From Auanema rhodensis (Eukaryota > Nematoda > Chromadorea > Rhabditida > Rhabditidae): DNA of 64,000 bases. Positions 25,101-38,962 of this stretch are shown here, in pieces. A model generated the notes under the pieces. The model saw only the letters and a list, made by a program, of their open reading frames with translations, ran no database searches and was not told the origin of the DNA. The position numbers were made by a program, and so were the translations under genes. Numbering within the stretch: position 1 is the stretch's first letter; each line of letters opens with the position of its first letter. The stretch is taken from the NCBI GenBank assembly GCA_964057225.1, contig OZ059898.1, forward strand, positions 19,383,267 to 19,447,266, written 5' to 3'.

Positions 25101-27026
25101 GGAATCTAAAAACATCTACTTTTTGCTAAATTATTTTGAAATTTTTCGAAAAAATTTTTGTCAAAATGTTTTTGGAAGCAATGTTGAGTGAACATGGAAA
25201 CTCAACATACACTAATGCATCATTTTTCAAACAATCATAACTAATTTCTGTATCAAGCGTTTCTCAATGTAGTATAGTGCATTCGATGCGGATTTTTAAG
25301 CTGCGTCGATCTGTGTTATCAAATTTGCGCTAACTTAAAAATGCACCGAGATATCAACTGATATAAGTTCACACTTATATCCTCGATTTTCACCCTGAAG
25401 AAATAATTTTTTCGTTGAATAACATTGTCCATCGTCTTTGCCTTGAAAAAAGAAATCTAAAAACATCTACTTTTTGCTAAATTATTTTGAAATTTTTCAA
25501 AAAAATTTTTGTCAAAATGTTTTTGGAAGCAATGTTGAGTGTACATGGAAACTCAACATACACTAATGCATCATTTTTCGAACGATCATAACTAATTTTT
25601 GTATTAAGCGTTTCTCAATGTAGTATAGTGCATTCGATGCGGATTTTTAAGCTGCGTCGATCTGTGTTATCAGATTTGCGCAAGCTTAAAAATGCACCGA
25701 GACATCAACTGATATAAGTTCACACTGATATCCTCGATTTTCACCCTGAAGAATTAATTTTTTCGTTGAATAACATTGTCCATCGTCTTTGCCTTGAAAA
25801 AAGAAATCTAAAAACATCTACTTTTTGCTAAATTATTCTGAAATTTTTCGAAAAAATTTTTGTCAAAATGTTTTTGGAAGCAATGTTGAGTGTACATGGA
25901 AACTCAACATACACTAATGCATCATTTTTCAAACGATCATAACTAATTTTTGTATAAAGCGTTTCTCAAAGTAGTATAGTGCATTCGATGCGGATTTTTA
26001 AGCTGCGTCGATCTGTGTTATCAGATTTGCGCTAGCTTAAAAATGCACCGAGATATCAATTGATATAAGTTCACACTTATATCCTCGATTTTCACCCTGA
26101 AGAATTAATTTTTTCGTTGAATAACATTGTCCATCGTCTTTGCCTTGAAAAAAGGAATCTAAAAACATCTACTTTTTGCTAAATTATTTTGAAATTTTTC
26201 GAAAAAATTTTTGTCAAAATGTTTTTGGAAGCAATGTTGAGCGTACATGGAAACTCAACATACACTAATGCATCATTTTTCAAACGATCATAACTAATTT
26301 TTGTATCAAGCGTTTCTCAATGTAGTATAGTGCATTCGATGCGGATTTTTAAGCTGCGTCGATCTGTGTTATCAGATTTGCGCTAGCTTAAAAATGCACC
26401 GAGATATCAATTGATATAAGTTCACACTTATATCCTCGATTTTCACCCTGAAGAAATAATTTTTTCGTTGAATAACATTGTCCATCGTCTTTGCCTTGAA
26501 AAAAGGAATCTAAAAACATCTACTTTTTGCTAAATTATTCTGAAATTTTTCAAAAAAATTTTTGTCAAAATGTTTTTGGAAGCAATGTTGAGTGTACATG
26601 GAAACTCAACATACACTAATGCATCATTTTTCAAACGATCATAACTAATTTCTGTATTAAGCGTTTCTCAATGTAGTATAGTGCATTCGATGCGGATTTT
26701 TAAGCTGCGTCGATCTGTGTTATCAGATTTGCGCAAGCTTAAAAATGCACCGAGATATCAACTGATATAAGTTCACACTTATATCCTCGATTTTCACCCT
26801 GAAGAAATAATTTTTTCGTTGAATAACATTGTCCATCGTCTTTGCCTTGAAAAAAGGAATCTAAAAACATCTACTTTTTGCTAAATTATTCTGAAATTTT
26901 TCGAAAAAATTTTTGTCAAAATGTTTTTGGAAGCAATGTTGAGTGTACATGGAAACTCAACATACACTAATGCATCATTTTTCAAACGATCATAACTAAT
27001 TTTTGTATTAAGCGTTTCTCAATGTA
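22113..27026 (+). repeat. 14-mer HOR copy 1 (4,914 bp)
   Basis: Fourteen distinguishable monomers begin with a ttatgag/gtgaacat/tatcaag unit at 22113. Marker units inside include one at 24219 with gtgaattcg (an EcoRI site), gcggaatttt and cacaattat; gtattgtgc at 24570; attcaatgcgg at 24921; caagctt/gacatc at 25623; tataaagcg in the same unit; and gagcgtac in unit 25974. The last unit (26676) has caagctt without gacatc. Every one of these rare markers recurs exactly 4,914 bases downstream. The unit just before 22113 does not match the unit before 27027, which fixes the left boundary. Confidence 0.92.
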
Positions 27027-30000
27027 GTATAGTGCATTCGATGCGGATTTTTAAGCTGCGTCGATCTGTGTTATGAGATTTGCGCTAGCTTAAAAATGCA
27101 CCGAGATATCAACTGATATAAGTTCACACTTATATCCTCGATTTTCACCCTGAAGAATTAATTTTTTCGTTTAATAACATTGTCCATCGTCTTTGCCTTG
27201 AAAAAAGGAATCTAAAAACATCTACTTTTTGCTAAATTATTTTGAAATTTTTCGAAAAAATTTTTGTCAAAATGTTTTTGGAAGCAATGTTGAGTGAACA
27301 TGGAAACTCAACATACACTAATGCATCATTTTTCAAACAATCATAACTAATTTTTGTATCAAGCGTTTCTCAATGTAGTATAGTGCATTCGATGCGGATT
27401 TTTAAGCTGCGTCGATCTGTGTTATCAGATTTGCGCTAACTTAAAAATGCACCGAGATATCAACTGATATAAGTTCACACTTATATCCTCGATTTTCACC
27501 CTGAAGAATTAATTTTTTCGTTGAATAACATTGTCCATCGTCTTTGCCTTGAAAAAAGGAATCTAAAAACATCTACTTTTTGCTAAATTATTTTGAAATT
27601 TTTCGAAAAAATTTTTGTCAAAATGTTTTTGGAAGCAATGTTGAGTGAACATGGAAACTCAACATACACTAATGCATCATTTTTCAAACAATCATAACTA
27701 ATTTTTGTATTAAGCGTTTCTCAATGTAGTATAGTGCATTTGATGCGGATTTTTAAGCTGCGTCGATCTGTGTTATCAGATTTGCGCTAGCTTAAAAATG
27801 CACCGAGATATCAACTGATATAAGTTCACACTTATATCCTCGATTTTCACCCTGAAGAAATAATTTTTTCGTTGAATAACATTGTCCATCGTCTTCGCCT
27901 TAAAAAAAGGAATCTAAAAACATCTACTTTTTGCTAAATTATTTTGAAGTTTTTCGAAAAAATTTTTGTCAAAATGTTTTTGGAAGCAATGTTGAGTGTA
28001 CATGGAAACTCAACATACACTAATGCATCATTTTTCAAACGATCATAACTAATTTTTGTATTAAGCGTTTCTCAATGTAGTATAGTGCATTCGATGCGGA
28101 TTTTTAAGCTGCGTCGATCTGTGTTATGAGATTTGCGCTAGCTTAAAAATGCACCGAGATATCAACTGATATAAGTTCACACTTATATCCTCGATTTTCA
28201 CCCTGAAGAATTAATTTTTTCGTTGAATAACATTGTCCATCGTCTTTGCCTTGAAAAAAGGAATCTAAAAACATCTACTTTTTGCTAAATTATTTTGAAA
28301 TTTTTCGAAAAAATTTTTGTCAAAATGTTTTTGGAAGCAATGTTGAGTGAACATGGAAACTCAACATACACTAATGCATCATTTTTCAAACAATCATAAC
28401 TAATTTTTGTATCAAGCGTTTCTCAATGTAGTATAGTGCATTCGATGCGGATTTTTAAGCTGCGTCGATCTGTGTTATCAGATTTGCGCTAACTTAAAAA
28501 TGCACCGAGATATCAACTGATATAAGTTCACACTTATATCCTCGATTTTCACCCTGAAGAAATAATTTTTTCGTTGAATAACATTGTCCATCGTCTTTGC
28601 CTTGAAAAAAGGAATCTAAAAACATCTACTTTTTGCTAAATTATTTTGAAATTTTTCAAAAAAATTTTTGTCAAAATGTTTTTGGAAGCAATGTTGAGTG
28701 TACATGGAAACTCAACATACACTAATGCATCATTTTTCAAACGATCATAACTAATTTTTGTATTAAGCGTTTCTCAATGTAGTATAGTGCATTTGATGCG
28801 GATTTTTAAGCTGCGTCGATCTGTGTTATCAGATTTGCGCTAGCTTAAAAATGCACCGAGATATCAACTGATATAAGTTCACACTTATATCCTCGATTTT
28901 CACCCTGAAGAAATAATTTTTTCGTTGAATAACATTGTCCATCGTCTTCGCCTTGAAAAAAGGAATCTAAAAACATCTACTTTTTGCTAAATTATTTTGA
29001 AGTTTTTCGAAAAAATTTTTGTCAAAATGTTTTTGGAAGCAATGTTGAGTGTACATGGAAACTCAACATACACTAATGCATCATTTTTCAAACGATCATA
29101 ACTAATTTTTGTATTAAGCGTTTCTCAATGTAGTATAGTGAATTCGATGCGGAATTTTAAGCTGCGTCGATCTGTGTTATCAGATTTGCGCTAGCTTAAA
29201 AATGCACCGAGATATCAATTGATATAAGTTCACAATTATATCCTCGATTTTCACCCTGAAGAAATAATTTTTTCGTTGAATAACATTGTCCATCGTCTTT
29301 GCCTTGAAAAAAGGAATCTAAAAACATCTACTTTTTGCTAAATTATTTTGAAGTTTTTTGAAAAAATTTTTGTCAAAATGTTTTTGGAAGCAATGTTGAG
29401 TGTACATGGAAACTCAACATACACTAATGCATCATTTTTCAAACGATCATAACTAATTTTTGTATTAAGCGTTTCTCAATGTAGTATTGTGCATTCGATG
29501 CGGATTTTTAAGCTGCGTCGATCTGTGTTATGAGATTTGCGCTAGCTTAAAAATGCACCGAGATATCAACTGATATAAGTTCACACTTATATCCTCGATT
29601 TTCACCCTGAAGAATTAATTTTTTCGTTGAATAACATTGTCCATCGTCTTTGCCTTGAAAAAAGGAATCTAAAAACATCTACTTTTTGCTAAATTATTTT
29701 GAAATTTTTCGAAAAAATTTTTGTCAAAATGTTTTTGGAAGCAATGTTGAGTGAACATGGAAACTCAACATACACTAATGCATCATTTTTCAAACAATCA
29801 TAACTAATTTTTGTATTAAGCGTTTCTCAATGTAGTATAGTGCATTCAATGCGGATTTTTAAGCTGCGTCGATCTGTGTTATGAGATTTGCGCTAGCTTA
29901 AAAATGCACCGAGATATCAACTGATATAAGTTCACACTTATATCCTCGATTTTCACCCTGAAGAATTAATTTTTTCGTTGAATAACATTGTCCATCGTCT

Positions 30001-31940
30001 TTGCCTTGAAAAAAGGAATCTAAAAACATCTACTTTTTGCTAAATTATTTTGAAATTTTTCGAAAAAATTTTTGTCAAAATGTTTTTGGAAGCAATGTTG
30101 AGTGAACATGGAAACTCAACATACACTAATGCATCATTTTTCAAACAATCATAACTAATTTCTGTATCAAGCGTTTCTCAATGTAGTATAGTGCATTCGA
30201 TGCGGATTTTTAAGCTGCGTCGATCTGTGTTATCAAATTTGCGCTAACTTAAAAATGCACCGAGATATCAACTGATATAAGTTCACACTTATATCCTCGA
30301 TTTTCACCCTGAAGAAATAATTTTTTCGTTGAATAACATTGTCCATCGTCTTTGCCTTGAAAAAAGAAATCTAAAAACATCTACTTTTTGCTAAATTATT
30401 TTGAAATTTTTCGAAAAAATTTTTGTCAAAATGTTTTTGGAAGCAATGTTGAGTGTACATGGAAACTCAACATACACTAATGCATCATTTTTCGAACGAT
30501 CATAACTAATTTTTGTATTAAGCGTTTCTCAATGTAGTATAGTGCATTCGATGCGGATTTTTAAGCTGCGTCGATCTGTGTTATCAGATTTGCGCAAGCT
30601 TAAAAATGCACCGAGACATCAACTGATATAAGTTCACACTGATATCCTCGATTTTCACCCTGAAGAATTAATTTTTTCGTTGAATAACATTGTCCATCGT
30701 CTTTGCCTTGAAAAAAGAAATCTAAAAACATCTACTTTTTGCTAAATTATTCTGAAATTTTTCGAAAAAATTTTTGTCAAAATGTTTTTGGAAGCAATGT
30801 TGAGTGTACATGGAAACTCAACATACACTAATGCATCATTTTTCAAACGATCATAACTAATTTTTGTATAAAGCGTTTCTCAAAGTAGTATAGTGCATTC
30901 GATGCGGATTTTTAAGCTGCGTCGATCTGTGTTATCAGATTTGCGCTAGCTTAAAAATGCACCGAGATATCAATTGATATAAGTTCACACTTATATCCTC
31001 GATTTTCACCCTGAAGAATTAATTTTTTCGTTGAATAACATTGTCCATCGTCTTTGCCTTGAAAAAAGGAATCTAAAAACATCTACTTTTTGCTAAATTA
31101 TTTTGAAATTTTTCGAAAAAATTTTTGTCAAAATGTTTTTGGAAGCAATGTTGAGCGTACATGGAAACTCAACATACACTAATGCATCATTTTTCAAACG
31201 ATCATAACTAATTTTTGTATCAAGCGTTTCTCAATGTAGTATAGTGCATTCGATGCGGATTTTTAAGCTGCGTCGATCTGTGTTATCAGATTTGCGCTAG
31301 CTTAAAAATGCACCGAGATATCAATTGATATAAGTTCACACTTATATCCTCGATTTTCACCCTGAAGAAATAATTTTTTCGTTGAATAACATTGTCCATC
31401 GTCTTTGCCTTGAAAAAAGGAATCTAAAAACATCTACTTTTTGCTAAATTATTCTGAAATTTTTCAAAAAAATTTTTGTCAAAATGTTTTTGGAAGCAAT
31501 GTTGAGTGTACATGGAAACTCAACATACACTAATGCATCATTTTTCAAACGATCATAACTAATTTCTGTATTAAGCGTTTCTCAATGTAGTATAGTGCAT
31601 TCGATGCGGATTTTTAAGCTGCGTCGATCTGTGTTATCAGATTTGCGCAAGCTTAAAAATGCACCGAGATATCAACTGATATAAGTTCACACTTATATCC
31701 TCGATTTTCACCCTGAAGAAATAATTTTTTCGTTGAATAACATTGTCCATCGTCTTTGCCTTGAAAAAAGGAATCTAAAAACATCTACTTTTTGCTAAAT
31801 TATTCTGAAATTTTTCGAAAAAATTTTTGTCAAAATGTTTTTGGAAGCAATGTTGAGTGTACATGGAAACTCAAAATACACTAATGCATCATTTTTCAAA
31901 CGATCATAACTAATTTTTGTATTAAGCGTTACTCAATGTA
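27027..31940 (+). repeat. 14-mer HOR copy 2 (4,914 bp), almost identical to copy 1
   Basis: This copy matches 22113-27026 unit for unit, including the EcoRI site at 29140 and the HindIII sites at 30596 and 31649. Differences seen by eye are few: ttaataac in place of ttgaataac near 27172, ttcgaaaa in place of ttcaaaaa near 30412, ctcaaaatac near 31875 and gcgttactc near 31931. This suggests identity above 99.8%, though I did not align the copies. The next monomer (31941) lacks ttatgag, so the HOR ends after two copies. A recent tandem duplication is the simplest reading. Confidence 0.92.
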
Positions 31941-32993
31941 GTATAGTGTATTCGATGCGGATTTTTAAGCTGCGTCGATCTGTGTTATCAGATTTGCGCT
32001 AGCTTAAAAATGCACCGAGATATCAACTGATATAAGTTCACACTTATATCCTCGATTTTCACCCTGAAGAATTAATTTTTTCGTTGAATAACATTGTCCA
32101 TCGTCTTTGCCTTGAAAAAAGGAATCTAAAAACATCTACTTTTTGCTAAATTATTCTGAAATTTTTCGAAAAAATTTTTGTCAAAATGTTTTTGGAAGCA
32201 ATGTTGAGTGTACATGGAAACTCAACATACACTAATGCATCATTTTTCAAACGATCATAACTAATTTTTGTATTAAGCGTTTCTCAATGTAGTATAGTGC
32301 ATTCGATGCGGATTTTTAAGCTGCGTCGATCTGTGTTATCAGATTTGCGCTAGCTTAAAAATGCACCGAGATATCAACTGATATAAGTTCACACTTATAT
32401 CCTCGATTTTCACCCTGAAGAATTAATTTTTTCGTTGAATAACATTGTCCATCGTCTTTGCCTTGAAAAAAGGAATCTAAAAACATCTACTTTTTGCTAA
32501 ATTATTCTGAAATTTTTCGAAAAAATTTTTGTCAAAATGTTTTTGGAAGCAATGTTGAGTGTACATGGAAACTCAACATACACTAATGCATCATTTTTCA
32601 AACGATCATAACTAATTTTTGTATTAAGCGTTTCTCAATGTAGTATAGTGCATTCGATGCGGATTTTTAAGCTGCGTCGATCTGTGTTATCAGATTTGCG
32701 CTAGCTTAAAAATGCACCGAGATATCAACTGATATAAGTTAACACTTATATCCTCGATTTTCACCCTGAAGAATTAATTTTTTCGTTGAATAACATTGTC
32801 CATCGTCTTTGCCTTGAAAAAAGGAATCTAAAAACATCTACTTTTTGCTAAATTATTCTGAAATTTTTCGAAAAAATTTTTGTCAAAATGTTTTTGGAAG
32901 CAATGTTGAGTGTACATGGAAACTCAACATACACTAATGCATCATTTTTCAAACGATCATAACTAATTTTTGTATTAAGCGTTTCTCAATGTA
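31941..32993 (+). repeat. Homogeneous monomer run, start of the right-side subtype
   Basis: Units 31941, 32292 and 32643 are almost the same: attcgatgcgg, cctcgat, gaattaat, attctgaaat, gtgtacat, ttcaaacgatc. Only gtgtattcg near 31949 and gttaacac near 32740 stand out. From here to the end of the window gtgaacat and ttatgag are no longer seen, so this run marks the switch between left and right families. Confidence 0.75.
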
Positions 32994-35803
32994 GTATAGT
33001 GCATTCGATGCGGATTTTTAAGCTGCGTCGATCTGTGTTATCAGATTTGCGCTAGCTTAAAAATGCACCGAGATATCAACTGATATAAGTTCACACTTAT
33101 ATCCTCGATTTTCACCCTGAAGAATTAATTTTTTCGTTGAATAACATTGTCCATCGTCTTTGCCTTGAAAAAAGGAATCTAAAAACATCTACTTTTTGCT
33201 AAATTATTCTGAAATTTTTCGAAAAAATTTTTGTCAAAATGTTTTTGGAAGCAATGTTGAGTGTACATGGAAACTCAACATACACTAATGCATCATTTTT
33301 CGAACGATCATAACTAATTTTTGTATTAAGCGTTTCTTAATGTAATATAGTGCATTTCATGCGGATTTTTAAGCTGCGTCGATCTGTGTTATCAGATTTG
33401 CGCTAGCTTTAAAATGCACCGAGATATCAACTGATATAAGTTCACACTTATATCCTCGATTTTCACCCTGAAGAAATAATTTTTTCGTTGAATAACATTG
33501 TCCATCGTCTTTGCCTTGAAAAAAAGAATCTAAAAACATCTACTTTTTGCTAAATTATTTTGAAGTTTTTCGAAAAAATTTTTGTCAAAATGTTTTTGGA
33601 AGCAATGTTGAGTGTACATGGAAACTCAACATACACTAATGCATCATTTTTCGAACGATCATAACTAATTTTTGTATTAAGCGTTTCTCAATGTAATATA
33701 GTGCATTTCATGCGGATTTTTAAGCTGCGTCGATCTGTGTTATCAGATTTGCGCTAGCTTTAAAATGCACCGAGATATCAACTGATATAAGTTCACACTT
33801 ATATCCTCGATTTTCACCCTGAAGAAATAATTTTTTCGTTGAATAACATTGTCCATCGTCTTTGCCTTGAAAAAAAGGAATCTAAAAACATCTACTTTTT
33901 GCTAAATTATTCTGAAATTTTTCGAAAAAATTTTTGTCAAAATGTTTTTGGAAGCAATGTTGAGTGTACATGGAAACTCAACATACACTAATGCATCATT
34001 TTTCAAACGATCATAACTAATTTTTGTATTAAGCGTTTCTCAATGTAGTATAGTGCATTCGATGCGGATTTTTAAGCTGCGTCGATCTGTGTTATCAGAT
34101 TTGCGCTAGCTTAAAAATGCACCGAGATATCAACTGATATAAGTTCACACTTATATCCTCGATTTTCACCCTGAAGAATTAATTTTTTCGTTGAATAACA
34201 TTGTCCATCGTCTTTGCCTTGAAAAAAGGAATCTAAAAACATCTACTTTTTGCTAAATTATTCTGAAATTTTTCGAAAAAATTTTTGTCAAAATGTTTTT
34301 GGAAGCAATGTTGAGTGTACATGGAAACTCAACATACACTAATGCATCATTTTTCGAACGATCATAACTAATTTTTGTATTAAGCGTTTCTTAATGTAAT
34401 ATAGTGCATTTCATGCGGATTTTTAAGCTGCGTCGATCTGTGTTATCAGATTTGCGCTAGCTTTAAAATGCACCGAGATATCAACTGATATAAGTTCACA
34501 CTTATATCCTCGATTTTCACCCTGAAGAAATAATTTTTTCGTTGAATAACATTGTCCATCGTCTTTGCCTTGAAAAAAAGAATCTAAAAACATCTACTTT
34601 TTGCTAAATTATTTTGAAGTTTTTCGAAAAAATTTTTGTCAAAATGTTTTTGGAAGCAATGTTGAGTGTACATGGAAACTCAACATACACTAATGCATCA
34701 TTTTTCGAACGATCATAACTAATTTTTGTATTAAGCGTTTCTCAATGTAATATAGTGCATTTCATGCGGATTTTTAAGCTGCGTCGATCTGTGTTATCAG
34801 ATTTGCGCTAGCTTTAAAATGCACCGAGATATCAACTGATATAAGTTCACACTTATATCCTCGATTTTCACCCTGAAGAAATAATTTTTTCGTTGAATAA
34901 CATTGTCCATCGTCTTTGCCTTGAAAAAAAGGAATCTAAAAACATCTACTTTTTGCTAAATTATTCTGAAATTTTTCGAAAAAATTTTTGTCAAAATGTT
35001 TTTGGAAGCAATGTTGAGTGTACATGGAAACTCAACATACACTAATGCATCATTTTTCAAACGATCATAACTAATTTTTGTATTAAGCGTTTCTCAATGT
35101 AGTATAGTGCATTCGATGCGGATTTTTAAGCTGCGTCGATCTGTGTTATCAGATTTGCGCTAGCTTAAAAATGCACCGAGATATCAACTGATATAAGTTC
35201 ACACTTATATCCTCGATTTTCACCCTGAAGAATTAATTTTTTCGTTGAATAACATTGTCCATCGTCTTTGCCTTGAAAAAAGGAATCTAAAAACATCTAC
35301 TTTTTGCTAAATTATTCTGAAATTTTTCGAAAAAATTTTTGTCAAAATGTTTTTGGAAGCAATGTTGAGTGTACATGGAAACTCAACATACACTAATGCA
35401 TCATTTTTCGAACGATCATAACTAATTTTTGTATTAAGCGTTTCTCAATGTAATATAGTGCATTTCATGCGGATTTTTAAGCTGCGTCGATCTGTGTTAT
35501 CAGATTTGCGCTAGCTTTAAAATGCACCGAGATATCAACTGATATAAGTTCACACTTATATCCTCGATTTTCACCCTGAAGAAATAATTTTTTCGTTGAA
35601 TAACATTGTCCATCGTCTTTGCCTTGAAAAAAAGAATCTAAAAACATCTACTTTTTGCTAAATTATTTTGAAGTTTTTCGAAAAAATTTTTGTCAAAATG
35701 TTTTTGGAAGCAATGTTGAGTGTACATGGAAACTCAACATACACTAATGCATCATTTTTCAAACGATCATAACTAATTTTTGTATTAAGCTTTTCTCGAT
35801 GTA
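32994..35803 (+). repeat. Trimeric HOR of 1,054 bp, two full copies plus two monomers
   Basis: The copies are 32994-34047, 34048-35101 and the partial 35102-35803. The order is an attcgat/attctgaaat/ttcgaac unit, then two catttcatgcgg units with gctttaaaat and gtaatatag at the junction. The third monomer is 352 bp in both full copies (33696-34047 and 34750-35101) because the A-run after ccttg has seven A instead of six. A shared single-base insertion shows that the block was copied after the insertion arose. Confidence 0.88.
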
Positions 35804-38800
35804 GTATAGTGCATTCGATGCGGATTTTTAAGCTGCGTCGATCTGTGTTATCAGATTTGCGCTAGCTTAAAAATGCACCGAGATATCAACTGATATAAGT
35901 TCACACTTATATCCTCGATTTTCACCCTGATGAATTAATTTTTTCGTTGAATAACATTGTCCATCGTCTTTGCCTTGAAAAAAGGAATCTAAAAACATCT
36001 ACTTTTTGCTAAATTATTCTGAAATTTTTCGAAAAAATTTTTGTCAAAATGTTTTTGGAAGCAATGTTGAGTGTACATGGAAACTCAACATACACTAATG
36101 CATCATTTTTCAAACGATCATAACTAATTTTTGTATTAAGCGTTTCTCAATGTAGTATAGTGCATTTGATGCGGATTTTTAAGCTGCGTCGATCTGTGTT
36201 ATCAGATTTGCGCTAGCTTAAAAATGCACCGAGATATCAACTGATATAAGTTCACACTTATATCCTCGATTTTCACCCTGAAGAAATAATTTTTTCGTTG
36301 AATAACATTGTCCATCGTCTTTGCCTGGAAAAAAGGAATCTAAAAACATCTACTTTTTGCTAAATTATTTTGAAATTTTTCGAAAAAATTTTTGTCAAAA
36401 TGTTTTTGGAAGCAATGTTGAGTGTACATGGAAACTCAACATACACTAATGCATCATTTTTCAAACGATCATAACTAATTTTTGTATTAAGCGTATCTCA
36501 ATGTAGTATAGTGCATTTGATGCGGATTTTCAAGCTGCGTCGATCTGTGTTATCAGATTTGCGCTAGCTTAAAAATGCACCGAGATATCAACTGATATAA
36601 GTTCACACTTATATCCTCGATTTTCACCCTGAAGAATTAATTTTTTCGTTGAATAACATTGTCCATCGTCTTTGCCTTGAAAAAAGGAATCTAAAAACAT
36701 CTACTTTTTGCTAAATTATTCTGAAATTTTTCGAAAAAATTTTTGTCAAAATGTTTTTGGAAGCAATGTTGAGTGTACATGGAAACTCAACATACACTAA
36801 TGCATCATTTTTCAAACGATCATAACTAATTTTTGTATAGAGCGTTTCTCAATGTAGTATAGTGCATTCGATGCGGATTTTTAAGCTGCGTCGATCTGTG
36901 TTATCAGATTTGCGCTAGCTTAAAAATGCACCGAGATATCAACTGATATAAGTTCACACTTATATCCTCGATTTTCACCCTGAAGAATTAATTTTTTCGT
37001 TGAATAACATTGTCCATCGTCTTTGCCTTGAAAAAAGGAATCTAAAAACATCTACTTTTTGCTAAATTATTCTGAAATTTTTCGAAAAAATTTTTGTCAA
37101 AATGTTTTTGGAAGCAATGTTGAGTGTACATGGAAACTCAACATACACTAATGCATCATTTTTCAAACGATCATAACTAATTTTTGTATTAAGCGTTTCT
37201 CAATGTAGTATAGTGCATTTGATGCGGATTTTTAAGCTGCGTCGATCTGTGTTATCAGATTTGCGCTAGCTTAAAAATGCACCGAGATATCAACTGATAT
37301 AAGTTCACACTTATATCCTCGATTTTCACCCTGAAGAAATAATTTTTTCGTTGAATAACATTGTCCATCGTCTTTGCCTGGAAAAAAGGAATCTAAAAAC
37401 ATCTACTTTTTGCTAAATTATTTTGAAATTTTTCGAAAAAATTTTTGTCAAAATGTTTTTGGAAGCAATGTTGAGTGTACATGGAAACTCAACATACACT
37501 AATGCATCATTTTTCAAACGATCATAACTAATTTTTGTATTAAGCCTATCTCAATGTAGTATAGTGCATTTGATGCGGATTTTTAAGCTGCGTCGATCTG
37601 TGTTATCAGATTTGCGCTAGCTTAAAAATGCACCGAGATATCAACTGATATAAGTTCACACTTATATCCTCGATTTTCACCCTGAAGATTTAATTTTTTC
37701 GTTGAATAACATTGTCCATCGTCTTTGCCTTGAAAAAAGGAATCTAAAAACATCTACTTTTTGCTAAATTATTCTGAAATTTTTCGAAAAAATTTTTGTC
37801 AAAATGTTTTTGGAAGCAATGTTGAGTGTACATGGAAACTCAACATACACTAATGCATCATTTTTCAAACGATCATAACTAATTTTTGTATTAAGCGTTT
37901 CTCAATGTAGTATAGTGCATTCGATGCGGATTTTTAAGCTGCGTCGATCTGTGTTATCAGATTTGCGCTAGCTTAAAAATGCACCGAGATATCAACTGAT
38001 ATAAGTTCACACTTATATCCTCGATTTTCACCCTGAAGAATTAATTTTTTCGTTGAATAACATTGTCCATCGTCTTTGCCTTGAAAAAAGGAATCTAAAA
38101 ACATCTACTTTTTGCTAAATTATTCTGAAATTTTTCGAAAAAATTTTTGTCAAAATGTTTTTGGAAGCAATGTTGAGTGTACATGGAAACTCAACATACA
38201 CTAATGCATCATTTTTCAAACGATCATAACTAATTTTTGTATTAAGCGTTTCTCAATGTAGAATAGTGCATTTGATGCGGATTTTTAAGCTGCGTCGATC
38301 TGTGTTATCAGATTTGCGCTAGCTTAAAAATGCACCGAGATATCAACTGATATAAGTTCACACTTATATCCTCGATTTTCACCCTGAAGAAATAATTTTT
38401 TCGTTGAATAACATTGTCCATCGTCTTTGCCTGGAAAAAAGGAATCTAAAAACATCTACTTTTTGCTAAATTATTTTGAAATTTTTCGAAAAAATTTTTG
38501 TCAAAATGTTTTTGGAAGCAATGTTGAGTGTACATGGAAACTCAACATACACTAATGCATCATTTTTCAAACGATCATAACTAATTTTTGTATTAAGCCT
38601 ATCTCAATGTAGTATAGTGCATTTGATGCGGATTTTTAAGCTGCGTCGATCTGTGTTATCAGATTTGCGCTAGCTTAAAAATGCACCGAGATATCAACTG
38701 ATATAAGTTCACACTTATATCCTCGATTTTCACCCTGAAGAATTAATTTTTTCGTTGAATAACATTGTCCATCGTCTTTGCCTTGAAAAAAGGAATCTAA

Positions 38801-38962
38801 AAACATCTACTTTTTGCTAAATTATTTTGAAATTTTTCGAAAAAATTTTTGTCAAAATGTTTTTGGAAGCAATGTTGAGTGTACATGGAAACTCAACATA
38901 CACTAATGCATCATTTTTCAAACGATCATAACTAATTTTTGTATTAAGCGTATCTCAATGTA
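35804..38962 (+). repeat. Trimeric HOR of 1,053 bp, three copies
   Basis: The copies start at 35804, 36857 and 37910. The order is attcgat/gaattaat/attctgaaat; atttgat/gaaataat with the rare cctggaaaa; then atttgat with gaattaat or a variant. cctggaaaa lies at about 36324, 37377 and 38430, exactly 1,053 apart. The second and third copies share gcctatctc, which copy 1 has as gcgtatctc. The last monomer of copy 3 has attttgaaat in place of attctgaaat, so the HOR is decaying at its right end. Confidence 0.82.
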
